DNA of 64,000 nucleotides from Nonomuraea thailandensis (lineage in GTDB: Bacteria > Actinomycetota > Actinomycetes > Streptosporangiales > Streptosporangiaceae). Location of the stretch: contig NZ_JAMZEB010000002.1 in the NCBI RefSeq assembly GCF_024172165.1, positions 6,345,501 to 6,409,500 on the forward strand, read 5' to 3'. The translations under genes and the position numbers were made by a program. The notes beneath the pieces were generated by a model. The model was not told the origin of the DNA. It did not search any database and worked only from the letters and a program-made list of their open reading frames with translations. Shown in pieces: positions 58,284 to 64,000 of this stretch. How positions within the stretch are numbered: position 1 is the first letter of the stretch; each line of letters begins with the position of its first letter.

Positions 58284-59333
58284 ATGGACTCCCGGACGAC
58301 CTGGCCCACCCTGCTTTCCGCTCTCCTGTCGGGAGAGCACCTCACCTCTGACGAGTCGGCCTGGGCGATGCGGGAGATCATGTCCGGCGCCGCGACGCCG
58401 TCCCAGATCGCCGGCTTCGTGATCGCGCTGCGCGCCAAGGGCGAGACCGTGGCCGAGGTGGTCGGGCTCGCCCGCACCATGCTCGATCTGGCCACGCCGC
58501 TGAGCGTCGAGGGGCCGGTCGTCGACATCGTCGGCACCGGCGGCGACCGGGCGCACACCGTCAACGTCTCCACCATGGCCGCCATCGTGGCCGCCGCGGC
58601 GGGGGCCAGGGTCGTCAAGCACGGCAACCGCGCCGCCTCGTCCTCCTGCGGCGCCGCCGACGTGCTGGAGCACCTGGGCATCAGGCTCGACCTCACGCCC
58701 GAGCAGACGGCGCAGGTGGCGCGCGACGCGGGCATCGCGTTCTGCTTCGCCCCCGTCTACCACCCCGCGCTGCGCTTCGCCGGCCCGACGCGCAAGGAGA
58801 TCGGCGTGCCCACGATCTTCAACTTCCTGGGGCCGCTCACCAACCCCGCCCGCCCGTCGGCCCAGGCCATCGGCGTCTACGACCCCGGCATGCTGCCGGT
58901 GCTCGCGGGCGTCTTCGCCGAACGCGGGGTCTCCGCCCTGGTGTTCCGCGGCGACGACGGCCTCGACGAGCTCACCATCGCCGCCACCTCGACGGTCTGG
59001 GTGGTCAAGGACGGCACCGCGACGCAGACCACGTTCGACCCGGCGGTGCTCGGCATCCCGCGCGCCGACGTCGGCGCGCTGCGCGGCGGCGACGTGGCGT
59101 TCAACGCCCAGGCCGTGCACGACCTCGTCCGCGGCAAGACGGGCCCGGTGCGCGACGCCGTCCTGCTGAACACGGCGGCCGCCCTGGTGGCGCTCGACGG
59201 GCCGGGCGACGACCTCGACTCGGCCATGATCGACGGGTACGCCCGCGCGGTCCAGGCGGTGGACTCCGGGGCCGCGGCGGCCACCCTCGACCGCTGGATC
59301 GAGGCCAGCGGCTCCTTCCGCCCCGCCTCCTGA
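58284..59333 (+). CDS. trpD: Anthranilate phosphoribosyltransferase
   Basis: 349 residues. PRPP-binding motif VDIVGTGGDRAHTVNVST, then KHGNRAASSSCGAADVLE, AFCFAPVYHPALR and FNFLGPLTNPARP. It joins anthranilate to PRPP in tryptophan synthesis. ATG at 58284; a GTG six bases upstream is possible. Not linked to other trp genes; trpD beside the respiratory genes is a recurrent actinobacterial arrangement as far as I recall. Confidence 0.94.
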   Translation: MDSRTTWPTLLSALLSGEHLTSDESAWAMREIMSGAATPSQIAGFVIALRAKGETVAEVVGLARTMLDLATPLSVEGPVVDIVGTGGDRAHTVNVSTMAAIVAAAAGARVVKHGNRAASSSCGAADVLEHLGIRLDLTPEQTAQVARDAGIAFCFAPVYHPALRFAGPTRKEIGVPTIFNFLGPLTNPARPSAQAIGVYDPGMLPVLAGVFAERGVSALVFRGDDGLDELTIAATSTVWVVKDGTATQTTFDPAVLGIPRADVGALRGGDVAFNAQAVHDLVRGKTGPVRDAVLLNTAAALVALDGPGDDLDSAMIDGYARAVQAVDSGAAAATLDRWIEASGSFRPAS

Positions 59334-59343
59334 CACCCCCTCC

Positions 59344-59375
59344 CCGGGCTCCCCACCGCTCCCTGCGGAGCCCGG
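59344..59375 (+). terminator. trpD: Terminator-like hairpin after trpD
   Basis: CCGGGCTCC (59344-59352) pairs with GGAGCCCGG (59367-59375) around a 14-base loop, 11 bases after the trpD stop. No U-tract. Confidence 0.5.
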
Positions 59376-59383
59376 CGGTCCGG

Positions 59384-59470
59384 GCGCCCGTCGCCCGTCG
59401 CCCGGCGCCCGGCGCTCGGCGCCCGGCGCTCGGCGCTCGGCGCTCGGCGCTCGGCGCTCGGCGCTCGGCG
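59384..59470. repeat. Twelve tandem copies of a 7-bp repeat
   Basis: Units GCGCTCG/GCGCCCG/TCGCCCG repeat twelve times from 59384 to 59467, plus a partial copy. The right-hand six units are identical. Likely to vary in copy number by slippage. Confidence 0.85.
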
Positions 59471-59906
59471 GCACGACGATCTCGCAGGCGCCCCAGGACC
59501 GGCACCTGACGCCGTCGCCGTCTCCGGGCCGCGTAGGCGCGCAGAGCGCGCCGCGCATGCGCCCCTGAGCCCCGCTGCGTGTGCGATCGCACCGTGCAGA
59601 CGCCACGCCGCGCGGCACCGCGCCACGAGACCCGTAGGCATCGCTGCACGCAGGCACCGCGCGCAGGCACCACGCCGCATGCAGCCACCGTGGCGCACGT
59701 AGGCGCCGCGTTGCACGCAGCCACCGCACCGCGCGCAAGCACCGCGCACGCGCGAGCACGTCAGACGGCGAGCGCCGAAAGCGGCGCCGCGGCAGGCGGC
59801 CTGCGGGAGCGTTCGGCGGGCGCGAGGCGGCCAGCCCGCTCAGGTGGCGACAGGAGCGAGCGGGCCGGGCGCCGAGGCCGTCACGTGGCGGGCCGCCGGG
59901 AGCGAC

Positions 59907-61133
59907 TCAGCGCAGCGCCAGGGTGGGCCCCGCCTTGAGCGAGCTCCACTTGAGCCACTGCTTCCAGTTCTCCTGCCAGTGCCCCCACCCGTTGGTCGGT
60001 TCCAGCTTCCGAGGCGAGCCGGTGATGATGATCGGATCCCCGATCAGCGTGTTCTTGAGGAACCACACGGCATTGGCCGGGCTGATGTTCACGCACCCGT
60101 GGCTGACGTTCGAGTTCCCCTGCGACCCCACCGACCACGGCGCGCTGTGCACGTACTCACCGCTGTTGGAGATCCGCACGGTGTTGTAGACGGTGAGCCG
60201 GTAGTAGCCCGGCGACCCGGGCCCGATCCCCGGCGAGGTCATCACGGTGACGGGCTCGCGCGACATCGCCAGGTGGATGCCGGAGGTCGTGTAGTACTTC
60301 CACTGCCCGCCCTGCCCGGCGCTCATCGGCATGGCGCGGATCTTCTTGCCGTTCCGCCGGACGATGAGCACGTGCTCGTCGGTGCTGCCCTTGGTGATCT
60401 GCGACCGGCCGATCTTGAAGTCGAGCCGTACGTCCCGCTTGCCGTACATGCCGGGCCCGCCGCGCACCCCCGCCAGCTTGGCCTCCACCCGCACCCTGGT
60501 GTGCGCGGGCCAGTACTTCTCCGGCCGGAAGTCCACGTGCTGGCTGTCGAACCAGTGCCAGGCCCCCTCGACCGGCTTGGAGCTGTGCACGGTCAGGTTG
60601 CGCTCGATGGCCACCCGGTCGGTGATGGGCTGGTCGAAGGCGATCATGACGGGCATGCCGACGCCCACGGTCAGACCGGTGTCGTCCTTGTTCGGGGTGA
60701 TGTTCTCGATGTCGAAGACCTTGTTCCCCTTGACCGTGGTGAACGCGCTCCGGGTCTCGCTCGCCCGCCCCGAGGCGTCCACGGAGACCGCCGTGACCGT
60801 GTAGGAGGTTCCGGGCCTGGCGTTGCCGACGCTGCGCCAGCGGGTGCCGTCGGAGCTCAGGACGCCCTTCAGCGACCCGGCCTTGCCGCCTTCCACCCGT
60901 ACGCTCTTCAGCCTGCCTCCATGGACCGACACCACCACGGGCTGGTCAGTGGGCACGTTGGCGCTCTTGTCCGCCGGAGAGACCCCTACAGGGGCGCCAC
61001 GCGCCCCTCCCGCCATGGCGACCCCTTGTGGCTTGGCGGCGGGGCTCGCCGAGCACGCCGTCAGCAGGGCCAGGGCCAGCAGGCCGGCCGTTCCATACGC
61101 TCCGCGCCCCACGAGTACTCCCTCGTCCACCAT
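59907..61133 (-). CDS. L,D-transpeptidase lipoprotein with Ig-like domains
   Basis: About 408 residues. Lipobox LALALLTACSAS near residue 27; Ig-like BIg-type regions follow (residues 50-250: NVPTDQPVVVSVHGG, VGVGMPVMIAFDQPITDRVAIERNLTV), then the YkuD catalytic domain with SHGCVNISPANA (catalytic Cys) and a C-terminal Trp-rich tail (WGHWQENWKQWLKW). This is the LdtMt2 architecture that makes 3-3 crosslinks resistant to most beta-lactams. Start uncertain: ATG 61133, TTG 61136 or GTG 61112 (which has GAGGGAG nearby). Confidence 0.9.
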   Translation of the reverse strand: MVDEGVLVGRGAYGTAGLLALALLTACSASPAAKPQGVAMAGGARGAPVGVSPADKSANVPTDQPVVVSVHGGRLKSVRVEGGKAGSLKGVLSSDGTRWRSVGNARPGTSYTVTAVSVDASGRASETRSAFTTVKGNKVFDIENITPNKDDTGLTVGVGMPVMIAFDQPITDRVAIERNLTVHSSKPVEGAWHWFDSQHVDFRPEKYWPAHTRVRVEAKLAGVRGGPGMYGKRDVRLDFKIGRSQITKGSTDEHVLIVRRNGKKIRAMPMSAGQGGQWKYYTTSGIHLAMSREPVTVMTSPGIGPGSPGYYRLTVYNTVRISNSGEYVHSAPWSVGSQGNSNVSHGCVNISPANAVWFLKNTLIGDPIIITGSPRKLEPTNGWGHWQENWKQWLKWSSLKAGPTLALR

Positions 61134-61208
61134 CAACCCACTTCTGCCTCCTTTATTACCCTGAGTGATCGAATCACCACATCCGTGCACTGGTAAAGAA
61201 CACCAAAA

Positions 61209-61242
61209 AGCGGGCGTCCTCCCGCAAGGGAGAACGCCCGCT
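61209..61242 (-). terminator. ctaF: Rho-independent terminator after ctaF
   Basis: On the minus strand AGCGGGCGTTCTCCC pairs with GGGAGGACGCCCGCT (one mismatch) and is followed by TTTTT. It is 14 bases beyond the ctaF stop and closes the ctaCDF unit. Confidence 0.88.
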
Positions 61243-61256
61243 CCAGGTAAATCCGC

Positions 61257-61670
61257 TCAGTGCGAGAAGTGACCCCGGTAGTACTGGAACACGAACCCGA
61301 TCATGGCCATGATCACCAGGAAGACCCCGATCAGGAACATCCAGAAGCCGATCACGAACCCGGCGAAGGCGAAGGCCGCCGCCAGGCACAGGAACAGCGG
61401 CCACCAGCTGCTCGGGCTGAAGAAGCCCAGCTCGCCCGCGCCGTCGCTGATCTCGGCCTGCTTGTTGTCCTCCGGCTGCGCGCCGATGCGGCGCGCGGTG
61501 AACATCAGGTAGTAGCCGACCATGAACGCGAAGCCGACCGAGATGGCCATGGCGGTGGTGCCGACCGGCTCACCCTTGCCCGTCGCGGCCTTGGTCCAGA
61601 ACCAGTAGGCGATGTCCACGCCGGCGAAGAACACGCCGCACAGCAGGAACAACCATCCCTGCACCTTCAT
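61257..61670 (-). CDS. ctaF: Cytochrome c oxidase subunit IV (actinobacterial CtaF)
   Basis: 137 residues with four helices (WLFLLCGVFFAGVDIAYWFW, MAISVGFAFMVGYYLMF, and two near the C-terminus). The DxxELGFFSPSSWWPLFLCLAAA segment is the signature of actinobacterial subunit IV. Its start overlaps the ctaD stop by one base (TGATG). Confidence 0.93.
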   Translation of the reverse strand: MKVQGWLFLLCGVFFAGVDIAYWFWTKAATGKGEPVGTTAMAISVGFAFMVGYYLMFTARRIGAQPEDNKQAEISDGAGELGFFSPSSWWPLFLCLAAAFAFAGFVIGFWMFLIGVFLVIMAMIGFVFQYYRGHFSH

Positions 61671-63343
61671 CAGGACTCAACCTCCGGGTGGTCGGACTTG
61701 GCGGAAGCGTGCGGGAACCGCTTGTCGAAGGCGGGACGCTCCGACCGGATGCGCGGCAGCGAGGTGAAGTTGTGCCGCGGCGGCGGGCAGCTCGTGGCCC
61801 ACTCCAGCGAGTTGCCGTAGCCCCACGGGTCGTCCACGGTGACCTTGGGCGCGCTGCGCCAGGTCTTCCAGACGTTGTAGAAGAACGGCAGCGTCGAGGC
61901 GCCGAGCACGAACGCGCCCACCGACGAGAGCATGTTGAGGTCGGTGAAGCCGTCGGCCGCGCTGTAGTCGGCGTAACGGCGCGGGAAGCCGGCCATGCCC
62001 AGCCAGTGCTGGACGAGGAACGTCGTGTGGAAGCCGACGAACAGCAGCCAGAAGTGCAGCTTGCCCAGCTTGTCGTCGAGCATCTTGCCGGTGAACTTGG
62101 GCCACCAGAAGTAGAACCCGGCGAACATCGCGAACACCACGGTGCCGAAGACCACGTAGTGGAAGTGGGCGACGACGAAGTAGGTGTCGCTGATGTGGAA
62201 GTCGAGCGGCGGCGAGGCCAGGATGACGCCCGTCAGGCCGCCCAGGAGGAAGGTGATGAGGAAGCCGACCGAGAACAGCATCGGCGACTCGAAGCTCAGG
62301 TGGCCGCGCCACATCGTGCCGATCCAGTTGAAGAACTTCACACCGGTCGGTACGGCGATGAGGAACGTCATGAACGAGAAGAACGGCAGCAGCACCTGCC
62401 CGGTCGGGAACATGTGGTGCGCCCAGACCGTGATGGACAGACCGGCGATCGAGATCGTCGCGCCCACGAGGCTGATGTAGCCGAAGATGGGCTTGCGGCT
62501 GAAGACCGGGATGATCTCGGTCACGATGCCGAAGAACGGCAGCGCGATGATGTACACCTCGGGGTGTCCGAAGAACCAGAACAGGTGCTGCCAGAGCAGC
62601 GCGCCGCCGTTCTCGGAGTCGAAGATGTGGGTGCCGAGCTTGCGGTCGGACTCCAGCGCCAGCAGCGCGGCGGCCAGCACGGGGAAGGCCATCAGCACGA
62701 GCATGCTGGTCAGCAGCACGTTCCAGACGAACATCGGCATGCGGAACATGGTCATGCCGGGCGCGCGCATGCAGATGATCGTGGTGATGAAGTTGACCGC
62801 GCCGAGAATCGTGCCCAGACCGGACAGGGCCAGACCCATGATCCACAGGTCGCCGCCGATGCCGGGCGAGTTGATCGCGTTGGACAGCGGCGTGTACGCG
62901 AACCAGCCGAACGAGGCGGCGCCGCCCGGCGTGAAGAAGCCGGAGACGGCGATGATGCTGCCGAACAGGTAGAGCCAGTAGCTGACCATGTTCAGACGCG
63001 GGAAAGCCACGTCGGGGGCGCCGATCTGCAGCGGCATCAGCTCGTTGGCGAAGCCGGCGAACAGCGGCGTCGCGAACATCAGCAGCATGATCGTGCCGTG
63101 CATGGTGAACAGCTGGTTGAACTGCTCGTTGCTGGTGAACTGCAGCCCCGGCTGCGCCAGCTCGGCCCGCATGACGAGGGCCATCACGCCGCCGATGAGG
63201 AAGAAGGCGAACGACGTGATCAAGTACATGTGCCCGATGATCTTGTGATCAGTCGAGGACAGCCACTTGGCGATGATCTGACCCTTGGGGCTTCCCGTAG
63301 GCCGGACCGGCGCGGTCGTCAGGGGTTCGTGAATGGCGGTCAC
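61670..63343 (-). CDS. ctaD: Cytochrome c oxidase subunit I
   Basis: 557 residues with GTG start; 12 helices. Heme/copper ligands are in FTMHGTIMLLMFATP, HLFWFFGHPEVYI, VWAHHMFPTG and FVVAHFHYVVFG. The K-channel Thr/Lys region is in the TGQVLLPFFSFMTFL/AVPTGVKFFNWIGT stretch. Catalytic subunit of the aa3 oxidase. Four-base GTGA overlap with ctaC. Confidence 0.96.
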   Translation of the reverse strand: MTAIHEPLTTAPVRPTGSPKGQIIAKWLSSTDHKIIGHMYLITSFAFFLIGGVMALVMRAELAQPGLQFTSNEQFNQLFTMHGTIMLLMFATPLFAGFANELMPLQIGAPDVAFPRLNMVSYWLYLFGSIIAVSGFFTPGGAASFGWFAYTPLSNAINSPGIGGDLWIMGLALSGLGTILGAVNFITTIICMRAPGMTMFRMPMFVWNVLLTSMLVLMAFPVLAAALLALESDRKLGTHIFDSENGGALLWQHLFWFFGHPEVYIIALPFFGIVTEIIPVFSRKPIFGYISLVGATISIAGLSITVWAHHMFPTGQVLLPFFSFMTFLIAVPTGVKFFNWIGTMWRGHLSFESPMLFSVGFLITFLLGGLTGVILASPPLDFHISDTYFVVAHFHYVVFGTVVFAMFAGFYFWWPKFTGKMLDDKLGKLHFWLLFVGFHTTFLVQHWLGMAGFPRRYADYSAADGFTDLNMLSSVGAFVLGASTLPFFYNVWKTWRSAPKVTVDDPWGYGNSLEWATSCPPPRHNFTSLPRIRSERPAFDKRFPHASAKSDHPEVES

Positions 63344-64000
63344 TGGGCACTCCCAGCCTGGTTGGTCGCGACGTACTGGTCGAACTCAGCCTGCGGAACG
63401 AGCTTCACGGAGAACAACATCCGGCTGTGGTCGACACCGCACAGCTCGGCACAGCGGCCGGCGTAGACACCAGGCTTGTTCAGCGTCGTGATCTGGAACT
63501 TCCGGCCCGGGTCGCCCTCGGGGATGCCGGGGATGACGTCCCGCTTGAACAGGAACTCCGGCACCCAGAAGGAGTGGATGACGTCGTCCGTCTGAAGATC
63601 GAACTCGATCTTCGTGTTCACCGGCAGAACGAGCTGCGGGCCCTGCTTGTAATCGCTCACCGGCACACCGGCGACGGGCTTGGTGCCCTTGCCGCTCACG
63701 GTGGTGGTGAAGCGCCAGCTCCACTGGAAGGCCTCGACCTTGACCTTGACCGGCGCGTCGCCGTCGACCTTGGCGAGCGCCTCGCTGTCGCGGGCGGTGA
63801 AGAAGAAGAACACCGACACCATCACCAGCGGGATCAAGGTGTAGAGCATCTCGATCGGCAGGTTGTAACGCACCTGCGGCGGAAGCTCGGCCTTGGCCCG
63901 GCGCTTGCGGTGGAAGATGCACGCCCAGATGATCAGACCGATGACGACGGCACCCGTGGCGAGTGCGGCGATCCAGGCCCCGTTCCACAGCGTCTGGACG
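63340..64000 (-). CDS. ctaC: Cytochrome c oxidase subunit II (5' partial)
   Basis: The frame remains open to the right edge, so the N-terminus (usually a lipoprotein signal) is outside. Two helices are visible (VQTLWNGAWIAALATGAVVI and IEMLYTLIPLVMVSVFFFF), then the cupredoxin domain with the CuA motif GRCAELCGVDHSRM. It receives electrons from QcrC. First in ctaC-ctaD-ctaF. Confidence 0.95.
   Translation of the reverse strand, partial: VQTLWNGAWIAALATGAVVIGLIIWACIFHRKRRAKAELPPQVRYNLPIEMLYTLIPLVMVSVFFFFTARDSEALAKVDGDAPVKVKVEAFQWSWRFTTTVSGKGTKPVAGVPVSDYKQGPQLVLPVNTKIEFDLQTDDVIHSFWVPEFLFKRDVIPGIPEGDPGRKFQITTLNKPGVYAGRCAELCGVDHSRMLFSVKLVPQAEFDQYVATNQAGSAQ

Larger units (their letters stand above)
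59334..59906. other. Repeat-rich intergenic region
   Basis: About 570 bases between convergent trpD and the L,D-transpeptidase stop. It holds the hairpin at 59344-59375, a 7-bp tandem array and (about 59570-59760) degenerate repeats around CGCAGGCACCGCG. Open frames on either strand have repetitive, implausible protein sequence. I see no gene. Confidence 0.6.

Noticed and set aside
57672..59759. Long minus-strand frame (695 codons) opposite trpD and the 7-bp array
   Set aside because: Its start region is simple repeats and the rest is antisense to trpD and the receiver-like gene.
61688..63466. Long plus-strand frame opposite ctaD
   Set aside because: Antisense shadow of a highly conserved oxidase gene.
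1..64000. Biosynthetic gene cluster, prophage, transposon or tRNA genes
   Set aside because: No PKS, NRPS, integrase, transposase, phage structural or tRNA-like sequences were recognised. tRNA absence was judged by eye; a tRNAscan-SE run would be decisive.

Overview
The window is very GC-rich DNA with GTG, TTG and one probable CTG start codon and many ATGA/GTGA gene overlaps. It carries the actinobacterial respiratory set qcrCAB-ctaE plus ctaC-ctaD-ctaF, a c-di-AMP riboswitch in front of an NlpC/P60 hydrolase, and a ROK glucokinase/ArsA-like/DUF5304-like neighbourhood. This points to a filamentous actinobacterium. Streptosporangiales (for example Nonomuraea-like) is my best guess, but the genus is inference. 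I see no rRNA, tRNA, insertion sequence, prophage or CRISPR array.

Layout. 1-3.5 kb: end of an MHYT sensor, a phosphofructokinase with PPi-type residues, and divergent glycerol kinase, with a DasR-type (dre-like) palindrome between the last two. 3.5-11.5 kb: accessory genes (DMFase-like lipoprotein, lactonase-like propeller, MarR-GNAT fusion, MMPL exporter with TetR, PhoX-like phosphatase, Dps). 11.6-15.1 kb: MerR regulator translationally coupled to a large VIT-VWA protein. 15.1-18.8 kb: YCII protein, truncated Crp-like protein, otsB, homocysteine methyltransferase, and DoxX/MarR with two clear operators. 18.8-28.7 kb: conserved housekeeping block (acyltransferase, esterase, membrane protein, propeller, endonuclease-type phosphatase, glucokinase, DUF5304-like, ArsA-like ATPase, SRPBCC, phosphoesterase, fatty-acyl-CoA ligase). 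28.7-33.3 kb: MerR/aldo-keto reductase pair and a sugar ABC importer lacking an ATPase. 33.3-41.6 kb: a glycosyltransferase/M48/gluzincin operon, two NlpC/P60 hydrolases (one under a ydaO riboswitch), a NYN protein and an APH-like protein. 41.6-46 kb: NarL-type two-component system and a three-gene bacterial-PH membrane cluster. 46.1-50.8 kb: two Ser/Thr kinases and a kinase-less membrane protein that all carry the same extracellular Cys/Trp domain. 50.8-53 kb: exonuclease-UvrC-like fusion and a stand-alone RAM domain. 53.4-64 kb: bc1 complex, cytochrome oxidase, a receiver-like protein, trpD and an L,D-transpeptidase.

How the genes work together. The right end encodes the terminal respiratory chain (menaquinol to QcrCAB to CtaCDEF) in two minus-strand blocks separated by trpD and an Ldt. 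Cell-wall remodelling recurs (two NlpC/P60 enzymes, L,D-transpeptidase, PimB-like glycosyltransferase), and one hydrolase is tied to c-di-AMP. Carbon entry genes (glycerol kinase, PFK, glucokinase, sugar ABC importer, trehalose phosphatase) are scattered. The best candidates for something little described are the kinase/sensor triad (46.1-50.8 kb), the riboswitch plus CTG-start hydrolase (37.4 kb), the MerR/VIT-VWA pair and the two-protease/glycosyltransferase operon.
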